Below, in pieces: positions 45,732 through 55,218 of a stretch of DNA of 64,000 nt. Source of the DNA: Rufibacter roseus (GTDB lineage: Bacteria > Bacteroidota > Bacteroidia > Cytophagales > Hymenobacteraceae); NCBI RefSeq assembly GCF_001647285.1, contig NZ_LRML01000006.1, forward strand, positions 124,001 through 188,000. The letters are read 5' to 3'. The position numbers and the translations under genes were made by a program. Each line of letters starts with the position of its first letter. Positions within the stretch are counted from its first letter, which is position 1. Under the pieces are notes generated by a model. It did no database searches, was not told where the DNA came from, and worked only from the letters and a program-made list of their open reading frames with translations.

Positions 45732-46790
45732 TTATCTCTTAATGATTCTGGAAGAGCTGCGCTGAGTACCGTCTGTGTATACTATTGTATAAAGGCCATT
45801 GTCTTTAGTACCCAAATCTAAATTAGTAGAAGTAGCGCCTTGATCTGTGGCAATGGTTCCAACTTTTAAACCATTGGCGGCATACACTTCAATGGTAGCA
45901 CCTTTACGGGCCGCAGGGTGGCTTACTGCAAAACGGTCAGTGGTGGGGTTAGGGAAAACAGTTAATCTGCCGGCTTTTTCCATGTCTCCTTTAACAAAAA
46001 GTACATCAGCGCCCGGAACGGCTCTTTGCTCTGGAGTATAAGCCCCAGAAACATCCCAGACAATCCAGTCAATGAAAGAACCATTGGCTTGTCCGCTAGA
46101 CCCGTCTCCAATTCTGAAATAGCTTCTACCGGAAGTAGAGGTTGGTGTTGTAACTTCAAAAGCAGGCGTATTGTTTTCATCTATATAAACTTTCACCGCA
46201 TTCCCATCTTTTGTGAAGCGATAGGTGTGCCATTCGGTGGGGTTGATGGCTAATTCCATATTGCTCAACTCTGAGTTAGACTTCCGTGCTTCGTTGAAGG
46301 TAATCTTACCGTTAGCATTTTCCTCAGTAGGATTGATGATGTAGATGGTTTCTCTAAGCCCGCCAAAGTCTAAATCCAGCTCAAAAGCTCTTTCAATGTC
46401 TGCCATACCTTTGGCTCGCACCACTACAGTAGCCGCCGAGGTGGGATCTGTTAAATCTTGGCGCCACAAAAAGCTATGGTGCGGAAGGCTCTCTATTCTA
46501 AACCTCAAAAGTTTGTTGGTGGCGTCATCTGGGTCCGCTACAATGGAATTCTCAGATTCTACTATAACAGGGCTGTCACTTGGCTGACCTGCCGCAATAT
46601 TTACACTTGCCGTTTTGAAAACATTTTCTGAGGTAGCATTTGGCAATTCATTTGCTTTATACACCATCCATTGTGCTGATGCTGTACTGGAGAATCCAAG
46701 TCCTAAAAAGCCTGCCACTGCCAAAGTTTTGGCGCTTCTGCTGAGCATCATCCTGAAACTTGTTTTTACTGCGGGTAAGTTTTTCTTCAT
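45732..46790 (-). CDS. Secreted protein with T9SS C-terminal sorting domain
   Basis: 352 residues. A long twin-part signal peptide ends at about residue 39 (GFSSTASAQ). Residues ~40-265 look like a jelly-roll/LamG-type beta sandwich (NEWHTYRF-like segment PTEWHTYRFTKDGNAVKVYI, FRIGDGSSG, FIDWIVWD), a fold common in carbohydrate-binding or lyase-associated proteins. The last ~75 residues are a type A sorting domain (LTVFPNPTTDRFAV ... GLYTIVYTDG ... SSRIIKR), so it should be exported by the type IX system. A LacI-like palindrome upstream suggests sugar control. Substrate unknown. Confidence 0.85.
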   Translation of the reverse strand: MKKNLPAVKTSFRMMLSRSAKTLAVAGFLGLGFSSTASAQWMVYKANELPNATSENVFKTASVNIAAGQPSDSPVIVESENSIVADPDDATNKLLRFRIESLPHHSFLWRQDLTDPTSAATVVVRAKGMADIERAFELDLDFGGLRETIYIINPTEENANGKITFNEARKSNSELSNMELAINPTEWHTYRFTKDGNAVKVYIDENNTPAFEVTTPTSTSGRSYFRIGDGSSGQANGSFIDWIVWDVSGAYTPEQRAVPGADVLFVKGDMEKAGRLTVFPNPTTDRFAVSHPAARKGATIEVYAANGLKVGTIATDQGATSTNLDLGTKDNGLYTIVYTDGTQRSSSRIIKR

Positions 46791-46925
46791 GGTACTGTTT
46801 GTTAGAGGTAAAAATTAGAATGTAATATCTAGAGGTATAAATCAATATCATGCAAACCATAGCACCACTAAGTTCTTCCAGTGGAGGACCAAGTTTACGA
46901 TTTTCGATTGTTTATTTGCGCAAAA

Positions 46926-46943
46926 TGTACAATCGATTGCACA
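46926..46943. promoter_or_regulatory. Operator-like palindrome, LacI type
   Basis: TGTACAATCGATTGCACA is an 18-bp dyad with one mismatch and a central CG, the form bound by LacI/GalR-family repressors. It is 136 bp upstream of the T9SS cargo gene. No lacI-type gene is in the window, so the binding protein is inferred only. Confidence 0.5.
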
Positions 46944-47120
46944 AATATATAAATTTCATATAATAATCAAAATTTTAGGCAGGTTGATTTTGAGATTCTC
47001 AATAGGAATAGAGAAATAAAATAAATTTAAAAAGTGAACACTGCTATCTAATAAGAGAGCTTATCATTAGCAAAACAAGCAGCGCCTGCAGAAAAGGGAG
47101 AAAACAGGGTAAACAAAAAA

Positions 47121-47164
47121 TGCTGTTTTCAGCCTGATTTTCTTAAAACAGACCGAAAACAGCA
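47121..47164. repeat. GTTTT palindrome, copy 15
   Basis: TGCTGTTTTCAGCCTGATTTTC faces AAAACAGACCGAAAACAGCA; outer arms pair for 10 bp. It follows the CoA-binding gene. Confidence 0.82.
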
Positions 47165-47197
47165 GAGCTGATTCTATTAATATTTTTTAGTGATTCT

Positions 47198-47557
47198 TTA
47201 GTAATTCCCGATAGAGAGCATAACTAAGGTGCAGCCGTACACAGGCTCTATGTTCTGTTCCTTTGCCTTGCGCTCCAGCTCTATGTTTTCTGTGCCGGGG
47301 TTGAAAATGATACGCTTGGGTTTCAGGGAAAGGATGTAGTCATACCAGCTGGGTTGATTCTGCGGCCCCACGTATAAAGTAACGGTGTCTACGCCTTCTA
47401 CCTCTGGCTTTTCAGTTTCTATAGGTAAACCAGCCACTTCCCCTTTTTTTATACCCACCGGAATTACCTCATGCCCCGAGCGTTTAAGCTGGTGCACGGC
47501 TTTATAACTATAACGGGTGGGGTTATCAGACGCCCCAACTACCACTGTCTTTTTCAT
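47198..47557 (-). CDS. CoA-binding domain protein
   Basis: 119-residue single-domain protein with the Rossmann-like CoA-binding fold: KTVVVGASDNPTRYSYKAV, GHEVIPVGIKKGEVAGLP and PKRIIFNPGTENIELE. It resembles the small YccU-type family. No partner is seen; it may follow the FAD oxidoreductase gene in one transcript, though a palindrome separates them. Confidence 0.92.
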   Translation of the reverse strand: MKKTVVVGASDNPTRYSYKAVHQLKRSGHEVIPVGIKKGEVAGLPIETEKPEVEGVDTVTLYVGPQNQPSWYDYILSLKPKRIIFNPGTENIELERKAKEQNIEPVYGCTLVMLSIGNY

Positions 47558-47594
47558 CTTTTTGGGCTATTTTTCTTAAAACAGGCCTAAAACA
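47558..47594. repeat. GTTTT palindrome, copy 16
   Basis: TTTTTGGGCTATTTTTC faces AAAACAGGCCTAAAACAG. It touches the start codon of the CoA-binding gene on its upstream side. Confidence 0.75.
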
Positions 47595-47636
47595 GTTATG
47601 CCTGCTAAGTATTTATACTTGTTTGATGAAGATAAG

Positions 47637-49217
47637 TTAACGTTTGATAAGCAAAGCCACCTGCTCCGCACAGCGTTCGCCATCCATGGCCGCCGATACA
47701 ATTCCACCAGCGTAACCCGCACCTTCGGCACATGGAAACAGATTTTTAATCTGTGGGTGCTGCAACGTCTCTTTGTCTCTGGGAATACGAACAGGAGAGG
47801 AGGTCCGGCTTTCAACCCCTACAATCTGCGCCTCATTGGTCAGGTAGCCTCTCATTTTGTAGCCGAATTCCTGAAATCCGCCGCGCAACCTTTGCCCAAT
47901 CATGGGAGGCAATACCTCCTGCATGTCTACGCTGGCCAGACCTGGTTGATAAGAAGTCTCCAGCAGGCTGGAAGATACTTTGCCTTTCACAAAATCTTGT
48001 AGACGCTGGGCTGGTGCCACCTGAGTACCGCCCGCCACAGCACAAGCTTTTTGCTCCATGGCCTGTTGCAACCTAAGCCCAGCCAAAGGCCCGTGCTGCT
48101 TCAAATCCATATCTTCCAGGTTTACTGCCACCACAATCCCTGAGTTGGCGAAACGGGAGTCACGGCGGCTAGGAGACATTCCGTTCACAACCACTTCACC
48201 GGGGGCGGTGGCAGCTGGCACTATGAACCCTCCGGGGCACATGCAGAAAGAGAAAACCCCGCGCTCATGGCCTTTGTATGCCACCTGTTGCACCAGCGCG
48301 TAACTGGCGGCAGGCAGATAATCGCCTCGGTTGCCGTCGGCGCAGTGATATTGAATTCTATCTATCAAACTTTGTTGGTGCTCTACCCGCACGCCCATGG
48401 CGAAGGGTTTTGCTTCGATCAGTATTTTCTTGTCATTGAGCAGTTCATAGATGTCGCGGGCTGAGTGGCCGGTGGCTAAAATAACCGCTTCGCCCTCAAA
48501 TGTTTTGCCAGAAGCCGTAACAACCCCTTTCATGTGCTGGCGGTCCAGCACAAAATCGGTGACGCGGGTGTCAAAGTGTATTTCACCGCCAGCCTGCAAA
48601 ATTGATTCTCTTATTTGAGAGATCAATACAGGTAATTTATTGGTACCAATATGCGGGTGGGCATCAAAGAGAATGTCTGTAGTTGCCCCATGCTGCACCA
48701 GAATTTGCAATACCCGTTGCACGTCGCCCCTCTTTTTAGAGCGGGTGTACAGTTTTCCGTCAGAATAAGTGCCAGCTCCGCCTTCACCAAAACAGTAATT
48801 TGAATCTGGGTTCACCACATGCTCTTTGTTGATAGCAGCCAAATCGCGGCGGCGGCTACGCACGTCTTTGCCGCGCTCCAGCACTACCGGCTTCAGCCCC
48901 AACTCAAGGCACCGCAGCGCGGCAAAAAAACCGGCAGGTCCGGCCCCTACGATCACAACGGTAGGGGCATCGGGCTTAACAGAAGGGTAGTGGTAAGTTG
49001 GTAAAATGGTAGAAAGATCCGGAGCCTGTGTGTACACATCTGCCCGCACTTTCACTTTCACCTCCCGGCCACGGGCATCAATAGATCTTTTTATTTTATG
49101 GATATAAGCCGTCTCGTTTGACTTGGAGAAACCGGCTTGCCGCAACAACTCTGTTTCTAATAGGGCAGAGTCATAGGCAATCTCTGGTGCAAGCACCAAA
49201 TCAAGTTCTTTTTTCAT
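47637..49217 (-). CDS. FAD-dependent oxidoreductase
   Basis: 526 residues. After an N-terminal helical/ferredoxin-like part (~1-85) comes the dinucleotide motif VVIVGAGPAGFFAALRCLEL near residue 95. Further segments GEGGAGTYSDGKLYTRSKKR, ILATGHSARDIYELL and NLFPCAEGAGYAGGIVSAAM are typical of the widespread 'NAD(P)/FAD-dependent protein' group related to BFD/HI0933-like flavoproteins. The reaction is unknown. Confidence 0.9.
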   Translation of the reverse strand: MKKELDLVLAPEIAYDSALLETELLRQAGFSKSNETAYIHKIKRSIDARGREVKVKVRADVYTQAPDLSTILPTYHYPSVKPDAPTVVIVGAGPAGFFAALRCLELGLKPVVLERGKDVRSRRRDLAAINKEHVVNPDSNYCFGEGGAGTYSDGKLYTRSKKRGDVQRVLQILVQHGATTDILFDAHPHIGTNKLPVLISQIRESILQAGGEIHFDTRVTDFVLDRQHMKGVVTASGKTFEGEAVILATGHSARDIYELLNDKKILIEAKPFAMGVRVEHQQSLIDRIQYHCADGNRGDYLPAASYALVQQVAYKGHERGVFSFCMCPGGFIVPAATAPGEVVVNGMSPSRRDSRFANSGIVVAVNLEDMDLKQHGPLAGLRLQQAMEQKACAVAGGTQVAPAQRLQDFVKGKVSSSLLETSYQPGLASVDMQEVLPPMIGQRLRGGFQEFGYKMRGYLTNEAQIVGVESRTSSPVRIPRDKETLQHPQIKNLFPCAEGAGYAGGIVSAAMDGERCAEQVALLIKR

Positions 49218-49310
49218 ATGCAGGAGTAAGGGAGTTAGCCTTAAATCAGTTGTTGTGTTGCTTAAAGCAAAGATACGTTACCTCCAGAAACCATGGAAGC
49301 AAGAGGAAAA

Positions 49311-49354
49311 TTCGTTTTGGAGCTGTTTTTTGAAAAAGAAGCAAAAAACAAAAC
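49311..49354. repeat. GTTTT palindrome, copy 17
   Basis: TTCGTTTTGGAGCTGTTTTTT faces AAAAAGAAGCAAAAAACAAAAC; pairing is imperfect. It lies between the tryptophan dioxygenase stop and the FAD oxidoreductase start. Confidence 0.6.
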
Positions 49355-49431
49355 TGCTTGGAGGCAATGGTTGAATTGATATTTTTATGCAGCTCAATTA
49401 AAAATCATTCACTCCATAATTCATTCTCTCA

Positions 49432-50400
49432 TCAATCAACCTCGCCTACTATATCGTTCACCCATCCCTTGCCCCAGTTTGCTATTTCCTGGTCTGACCA
49501 GATTTGCGGGTAAAATATTCTTTTCTGGAACTTAGGGGGAAGATACTTCTGCCAGTTGGTGCCACCGGTAGCCGCTATCACGGCCGGGTCTTTCTGCAGA
49601 TAACGCACCGCTGATTTGTAATGCATGAGCGGCCAATTCACGTTCACATTGCTATCCAGCTCTTTGAGGTGGCGAATCAGCTTTTCATTTTGCTGTTCTT
49701 CCGGAGAAAGCCTTTGGTACACCGCCCACACATTCTTTTGACCGTACTCTCGGGCATGTTGAATAAGCTGATCAGAATATTTTTCTTCAAACTGTAGAAG
49801 AGTAAGGGTTTTGGCGCCAGATGCCGCCTCGGTGGCACCTTCTTTCCAATAAATACAGCCAAACATTTCCTCTTGGGTACTTTGCTGACCCAAAGCCTCG
49901 CGCTTGGCTTTGTCGGTGAGGTTGCGAAGGTCGGTAGAGCAGATCTCTATCATGCGGTACTGCACACTCTGAAAACCGCTGGCGGGCATCAGGGCCATCC
50001 GGAACTTCAGAAACTCCTTCGGGTCCATGCCATCTACCATCACGTCAAAAGAATCAATCAGATTTTCAAAATAACGGTTTATGCGTCCAATTCTGGAAAT
50101 TAGGAAATCTGCAGTAGGAGCAGCGTTTTCACCAATCTGTTTATATTCATGCAAACAGAGTTTGAAGTATAGCTCTGTGATCTGGTGGTACATGATAAAG
50201 ATCTCCTCGTCAGGAATTTTGGTTCTGGGAGTCTGCAGGCTTAAGAGGGTGTCCAGGTGAATATAGTCCCAGTAGTTGACAAAGTCAGAATACAGGAGGC
50301 CCTCCAGGTAAGCGGCCAAGTCCTGCCCTAAGGGACGATACTTCTGCTGCAAGCGCTCCAACAAGTCCAGCACCTCGGGGGAAAACGTCTGGTCAGACAT
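49432..50400 (-). CDS. kynA: Tryptophan 2,3-dioxygenase family protein
   Basis: Haem enzyme opening the indole ring of tryptophan to N-formylkynurenine. 322 residues from ATG 50400 (MSDQTFSPEVLDLLERLQQK). Family parts: DEEIFIMYHQITELYFKLCL with the distal haem-pocket region, MPASGFQSVQYRMIE, and the C-terminal GGTNWQKYLPPKFQKRIFYP. Other kynurenine genes are not in the window. Bacteroidota members form a slightly divergent subgroup, so the exact substrate is probable rather than proven. Confidence 0.9.
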   Translation of the reverse strand: MSDQTFSPEVLDLLERLQQKYRPLGQDLAAYLEGLLYSDFVNYWDYIHLDTLLSLQTPRTKIPDEEIFIMYHQITELYFKLCLHEYKQIGENAAPTADFLISRIGRINRYFENLIDSFDVMVDGMDPKEFLKFRMALMPASGFQSVQYRMIEICSTDLRNLTDKAKREALGQQSTQEEMFGCIYWKEGATEAASGAKTLTLLQFEEKYSDQLIQHAREYGQKNVWAVYQRLSPEEQQNEKLIRHLKELDSNVNVNWPLMHYKSAVRYLQKDPAVIAATGGTNWQKYLPPKFQKRIFYPQIWSDQEIANWGKGWVNDIVGEVD

Positions 50401-50645
50401 ATATAATTTCTTAAATATTTGTAATAAACCTCCAAAACCAGCGACAAAGAAAATAAAACTATTTGTAAAAGAGGACAAGGGAGGCGGTATTGCCGCAACA
50501 TATAAAGCAACCTTTCAGCGGTAGAAAGCATCTTGCCTAAAGAAGCTGAGCAGTAACAGGCAGCACAGCGGTTAAATTTTTAAATGGCAGCTTAAGGCTC
50601 AACAATATCTTTAACTTTGACGCCAAATAGTGTTTCTGAAGACTT

Positions 50646-51326
50646 ATGGCTGAAAAGAGCAGTATATTTGATATGATTGGGCCTATTATGATCGGCCCCT
50701 CCAGTTCACACACGGCGGGAGTGGTGCGCATAGCCAGGGCAGCCATCCGCATTTTAGGAGCGCCGCCCACAGAGGCTACCATTACCTTTTACAACTCGTT
50801 TGCCCGCACTTATGAGGGACACGGCAGTGACCGGGCCATTTTAGCGGGTTTACTGGATTTTAAAACCGACGACACCAGAATAAAAGAAGCCTTTGACCAC
50901 GCTAAAGAGCGCGGGCTGAAGTTTACTTTTAAATCAATAGGCAACGCATCTACCATGCACCCCAATACCATAAAACTAAACCTTGTCAGCGCGGATGGGA
51001 AGCAGGCGGAGGTAGTAGGGCAGAGCAGAGGAGGTGGCGTGATCAGTATTGTGGAAGTTGACGGCTTCCCTTCTAACTTTTCGGCTAACTTGCACACGCT
51101 CATTATAGACGCAGACGACGTGACGGGCAGTATCGCTTTCATCAGCAACGTGATTGCCCATGATGACTGCAACATTGCCACCATGAACGTGTCCAGAAAA
51201 GGCCGCCATGACTTAGCGCGCCAGTTCATTGAAATGGATTCGGGGCTAAGGCCTATCTCACTGGAGTACCTGCGCCAGCTGAGTTGGGTGAAGAATGTGA
51301 TATATATTCCTAATATTGACTTATAA
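50646..51326 (+). CDS. sdaAB: L-serine dehydratase, beta subunit
   Basis: Beta chain of the iron-sulfur L-serine ammonia-lyase (serine to pyruvate and ammonia). 226 residues: SIFDMIGPIMIGPSSSHTAG at the N-terminus is the family hallmark. The C-terminal part from about 150 is an ACT-like domain (IIDADDVTGSIAFISNVIAH). The alpha chain gene is not adjacent. The next gene starts on the base after its stop codon, so tolC is likely co-transcribed. Confidence 0.93.
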   Translation: MAEKSSIFDMIGPIMIGPSSSHTAGVVRIARAAIRILGAPPTEATITFYNSFARTYEGHGSDRAILAGLLDFKTDDTRIKEAFDHAKERGLKFTFKSIGNASTMHPNTIKLNLVSADGKQAEVVGQSRGGGVISIVEVDGFPSNFSANLHTLIIDADDVTGSIAFISNVIAHDDCNIATMNVSRKGRHDLARQFIEMDSGLRPISLEYLRQLSWVKNVIYIPNIDL

Positions 51327-52793
51327 ATGCGACGTTTTTCTTCTTCTGTGCTAGCAGCCCTAGGGTTGGCCATCGGAGCACAATCAATGGCGGCGGCTCA
51401 AACCACGTCACCCACCGGCGAGACCGTATGGGACCTGCGTCAGTGTATTGACTATGCCGTTAAAAACAACCTGCAGCTCAGGCAAGCTGGGTTAGGGGTA
51501 GAGCAGGCTGCCGTAGATGTGCAACAGGCACGGGCAAACCAATTACCCTCTTTGAATGCAGGCGGATCACATGGTTTCAATAACGGTTTCTTCCTCGACC
51601 CTGTTCGTAACCAGATCCAGAACACCCAAATCTGGGCAGGCAATGTGTCGCTGCAAAGCTCAGTCACCGTGTTTAACGGTTTACAGGTACAGAACACCAT
51701 CAAGCGGAACAAGCTGGATTACGAGGCCTCTCAATATGATAAAGAGAAGGCGGAAAATGATATAAAGCTGAACGTGGTTACGGCCTACATGCAGATTCTG
51801 CTAAACCAGGAACTGCTAAGAACAGCGCAGGAGCGGCAAAACCTTTCCCGCATTCAGCTGGAGAGAACACAGAAACTGTTCAATGCCGGAAGTGTACCCG
51901 AAAGCAATGTATTGGAGCTAAATGCGCAGTTAGCCAGCGATGAACTAAACAGCATTACTGCCCAAAACAATATTGAGCTGGCGGAGCTGCGGCTGATTCA
52001 GCTCATGAACCTGGAAAATACAGACCAACGTAATTTTGCCATAGTGGCACCGGAAATAGAGGCTCCAGACCAGTCTGTAATTGGTTTTGAGGCGCAGGAC
52101 GTATATGAACGAGCCGAAGACGTTATGCCTGAAATAAAGAGGGCTCAACTAAGGGTACAGAGCGCAGCCAAAACCATTGACATAGCCAGAGGTGGTTACT
52201 ACCCCAGCCTCAACCTGGTTGGTAGCATCAGCACCAGATACTCCAGTGGTTCTAACCGTTTTCTGGTTGGGCAGCCCGTAGCTGTACGAAGACAAATAGG
52301 CTTTGTAGACGGCACCAATCAGCCTGTTTTTGCAGAAACATTTGTCACCGAAACCACTCCCAGAGATTACCCTTACTTTAACCAGCTGAATGACAACATT
52401 GGTCAATACATAGGGGTTAGCCTGAACATTCCTATTCTGAACGGCTTCAGGGTTCGAAATAACGTGCAGCTATCCAGAATTGGCCTCAGAAATGCTGAAC
52501 TCAACACTGCCATTGCCAAGAATGATTTACGCCTGATCATTGCACAATCTTATACCGATGCTATAGCCGCCCAAAAAAGATATGTGGCTGCTAAAAGTCA
52601 ATTGGAAGCTATTGAGCAGACCTATAGAAATGCAGAAATTCGTCTAGATAACGGCCTGATCAACAATGTAGATTTTAACGTGGTCCGCAACAACTTGGTG
52701 AAGGCGCAATCAGATATCATACAAGCCAAATATGAATTCGTGTTTAAAGTAAAAATTCTGGAATTCTACCAAGGCAAAACCCTTTCATTATAA
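51327..52793 (+). CDS. TolC-family outer membrane efflux protein
   Basis: 488 residues. Signal peptide (1-24, ending MAAAQ), then two long repeats of the TolC coiled-coil/barrel fold: VWDLRQCIDYAVKNNLQLRQ, LNVVTAYMQILLNQELLRTA, LFNAGSVPESNVLELNAQLA in the first half; ISLN-type strand and LRLIIAQSYTDAIAAQKRYV, RLDNGLINNVDFNVVRNNLV in the second. It pairs with the periplasmic adaptor gene 5 bp downstream. Confidence 0.93.
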   Translation: MRRFSSSVLAALGLAIGAQSMAAAQTTSPTGETVWDLRQCIDYAVKNNLQLRQAGLGVEQAAVDVQQARANQLPSLNAGGSHGFNNGFFLDPVRNQIQNTQIWAGNVSLQSSVTVFNGLQVQNTIKRNKLDYEASQYDKEKAENDIKLNVVTAYMQILLNQELLRTAQERQNLSRIQLERTQKLFNAGSVPESNVLELNAQLASDELNSITAQNNIELAELRLIQLMNLENTDQRNFAIVAPEIEAPDQSVIGFEAQDVYERAEDVMPEIKRAQLRVQSAAKTIDIARGGYYPSLNLVGSISTRYSSGSNRFLVGQPVAVRRQIGFVDGTNQPVFAETFVTETTPRDYPYFNQLNDNIGQYIGVSLNIPILNGFRVRNNVQLSRIGLRNAELNTAIAKNDLRLIIAQSYTDAIAAQKRYVAAKSQLEAIEQTYRNAEIRLDNGLINNVDFNVVRNNLVKAQSDIIQAKYEFVFKVKILEFYQGKTLSL

Positions 52794-52798
52794 CCCTC

Positions 52799-54184
52799 AT
52801 GGCTAAACGCAAATCAAACAAACTCCTATATACCCTTGGTGGCCTGGTTGTAGTACTATTATTGGTAGTGCTGCTGGCAAAGAAACAAGGCTGGATTGGA
52901 AAAGAAGAAGGAACTGAAGTAGTTCTGGCACAGGTTCAGCCAGCCGATATTGTAGAGAAAGTAAGCGCCTCCGGTAAAATTCAGCCAGAGGTAGAAGTAA
53001 AGATCAGCCCAGACGTTTCCGGAGAAATAACAGAGCTTTATGTGAAAGAAGGAGACTCTGTCAGAGCCGGTCAGTTGCTGCTGCGCATTCGCCCTGACAA
53101 TTACCAGGCAATGGTAGAAATGCAGTCAGCTTCGGTAAACACCCAACGGGCTAATTTAGCACAGGCCAGAGCACGATTAGACCAGGCGCTGGCCAACAGC
53201 AAAAATATTCAACAATCTTATGAGCGTAACCAAAAGCTTTTTGAGCAAAAGGTAATTTCACGCTCTGAGTTTGACGCCGCCAAAGCCCAGTATGAGGCCA
53301 ATCTTGCTGAAGTTAGTGCCGCCCGTCAGGGCGTAAGAGCTGCGGAGTCTACGGTTCGCAGTGCCAGCGCTTCTTTAGAGGAATCTCGTCGGAACCTGGA
53401 GAAAACCACCATTTTCGCGCCAGTAAACGGCACAGTTTCTAAGCTAAACGTAGAAAAAGGTGAACGCGTGGTAGGAACCTCGCAAATGGCCGGTACAGAA
53501 ATTATGCGCATTGCCAACCTCAATAACATGGAGGTATTGGTGAATGTAAATGAGAATGACATCATACGCGTGAAATTAGGTGACTCCGCCATTGTGGAGG
53601 TTGACTCTTACAACAGCACCAACCGCAAATTCAAGGGGTTGGTGACCTCTATTGCCAATACCGCCAAAGATGCCACCTCTTTGGAGGCGGTAACTGAGTT
53701 TGAAGTGCGCATTCGACTTTTAAATGACTCATACCAGGATTTACTTGTAAAGCAGGGCAGATCTCCGTTCCGCCCGGGCATGACGGCTTCAGTAGACATT
53801 ATTACCACCAAAAAAGATAAAGTACTTTCCGTACCTTTGGCAGCGGTAACCACCCGTTCTAAAAAAGACAGCAAGAAGACAGGGACTGATGAAGGGCAAG
53901 AAGAAAATGTTGATAACAACACTAACCAAGATCAACCTGTAAAGCCGGAAGAACGCCCTGATGAGGTAGTGTTTGTGTTTGACAATGGCAAAGTGAACAT
54001 GGTAAAGGTGAAAACCGGCATCAGTGACTTTGACAACATTGAGATCTTGTCTGGGGTAAAGAAAGGACAGCAAGTGGTTTCCGGGCCGTTCAGAGCAGTT
54101 TCAAAACAGCTGAAAGACGGCGACAAGGTACTGGTAAAGGATGAAAAAAGCCTGAGCTCAGAACTAGCGGAAAACAAAGACTAG
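52799..54184 (+). CDS. Periplasmic adaptor subunit of an efflux pump (MacA/HlyD type)
   Basis: 461 residues, one N-terminal membrane helix (about 9-26). Then the lipoyl half-motif VSASGKIQPEVEVKISPDVS, a long coiled-coil hairpin (~100-200) with NQKLFEQKVISRSEFDAAKA, the second lipoyl half TIFAPVNGTVSKLNVEKGER, and beta-barrel domains. A Lys/Asp/Gln-rich insert near residues 355-390 is unusual. The domain order fits adaptors of MacB-type ABC pumps. No pump gene follows; gpsA comes next. Confidence 0.92.
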   Translation: MAKRKSNKLLYTLGGLVVVLLLVVLLAKKQGWIGKEEGTEVVLAQVQPADIVEKVSASGKIQPEVEVKISPDVSGEITELYVKEGDSVRAGQLLLRIRPDNYQAMVEMQSASVNTQRANLAQARARLDQALANSKNIQQSYERNQKLFEQKVISRSEFDAAKAQYEANLAEVSAARQGVRAAESTVRSASASLEESRRNLEKTTIFAPVNGTVSKLNVEKGERVVGTSQMAGTEIMRIANLNNMEVLVNVNENDIIRVKLGDSAIVEVDSYNSTNRKFKGLVTSIANTAKDATSLEAVTEFEVRIRLLNDSYQDLLVKQGRSPFRPGMTASVDIITTKKDKVLSVPLAAVTTRSKKDSKKTGTDEGQEENVDNNTNQDQPVKPEERPDEVVFVFDNGKVNMVKVKTGISDFDNIEILSGVKKGQQVVSGPFRAVSKQLKDGDKVLVKDEKSLSSELAENKD

Positions 54185-54201
54185 AACAAGAAAAGCAAGA
54201 T

Positions 54202-55191
54202 TTGGAAAAAATAGCGGTATTAGGCGGCGGAAGCTGGGCAACAGCCTTGGTGAAGATTCTATCAGAGAACAAAGCTGCTATCAACTGGTGGCTCAGAAAT
54301 GCTGAAGACGTACGCCATTTACAGCAGTACGGCCACAACCCACGGTATATTAGCGGGGTGAAGTTTGACTTGAATTTCGTTTCGCCTTCTAATGATATTC
54401 GGGAGACGGTTAAAGACGCGAACTGGGTTATTTTGGCTGTTCCGGCTGCCTTTGTGCAACAAGCGCTTAGTCAACTGCCGCAAGATGCATTCCAGGGCAA
54501 AACACTGGTATCGGCTATTAAAGGCATGATTCCTGGTGAGAATGTTCTGATAACTGATTTTCTAGAAGATCACTACGGAGTACCCGCCGAACACCAATGC
54601 GTGATTGCCGGTCCTTGTCATGCGGAGGAGGTAGCACTTGAAAAGCAGTCTTACCTGACCATCGGCTCGCATGACATTGCCCGCGCCGAGCAATTTTGCG
54701 CTTTGCTCCGCAACCGTTATGTCAAAGCAAATCCGCTGGATGACATAGATGGCATTGAATATTGCGCCGTTATGAAAAATATAATAGCGCTGGCCTGCGG
54801 TATAGCACATGGCTTGAACTATGGTGACAATTTTCAGGCCGTGATGGTGTCTAACGCTATGGAGGAAATTGAGACCTTTCTAGATGCCATGATGCCCTTG
54901 CACCGCGACCTTAAAGGAAGTGCCTACTTAGGTGATTTACTCGTAACTGCTTATTCACAATTCAGCCGTAACCGCACCTTCGGGAATATGATTGGCCGTG
55001 GCTACACCGTTAAATCTGCCCAAGTAGAAATGAACATGGTGGCAGAAGGATACTACGCCGTACAAAGCATACACGAACTAAATAAACGCCTGAAAGTGGA
55101 AATGCCCATCACGACAGCGGTATATAACATTTTGTACAACGGAGCAACTCCAGGAGCAGAAATAGACGCTTTAAAGGAAAAGTTTAAGTAA
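54202..55191 (+). CDS. gpsA: Glycerol-3-phosphate dehydrogenase [NAD(P)+]
   Basis: Makes sn-glycerol-3-phosphate from dihydroxyacetone phosphate for phospholipids. 329 residues. The start is TTG 54202: IAVLGGGSWATALVKIL follows at once, a stop lies in frame not far upstream, and AAGAAAAG provides a possible ribosome site. Family motifs: the GxGxWATA nucleotide site, VSAIKGMIPGENVLITDFL, VIAGPCHAEEVA, the catalytic lysine region YCAVMKNIIALACGIAHGLN and GSAYLGDLLVT. A strong terminator follows. Confidence 0.95.
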   Translation: MEKIAVLGGGSWATALVKILSENKAAINWWLRNAEDVRHLQQYGHNPRYISGVKFDLNFVSPSNDIRETVKDANWVILAVPAAFVQQALSQLPQDAFQGKTLVSAIKGMIPGENVLITDFLEDHYGVPAEHQCVIAGPCHAEEVALEKQSYLTIGSHDIARAEQFCALLRNRYVKANPLDDIDGIEYCAVMKNIIALACGIAHGLNYGDNFQAVMVSNAMEEIETFLDAMMPLHRDLKGSAYLGDLLVTAYSQFSRNRTFGNMIGRGYTVKSAQVEMNMVAEGYYAVQSIHELNKRLKVEMPITTAVYNILYNGATPGAEIDALKEKFK

Positions 55192-55218
55192 GCTTCGGCA
55201 ACAATACTCACTACTAAC

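Larger units (their letters stand above)
46791..47197. other. Spacer: regulatory region of the T9SS cargo gene
   Basis: 407 bp, AT-rich. It holds an 18-bp operator-like palindrome (46926-46943), a TTTGCGCAAA palindrome near 46915 and, at its right end, GTTTT palindrome copy 15. No gene was seen. Confidence 0.5.

Noticed and set aside
47598..48002. Long frame opposite the FAD oxidoreductase gene
   Set aside because: Antisense shadow of a gene with recognised motifs on the other strand.
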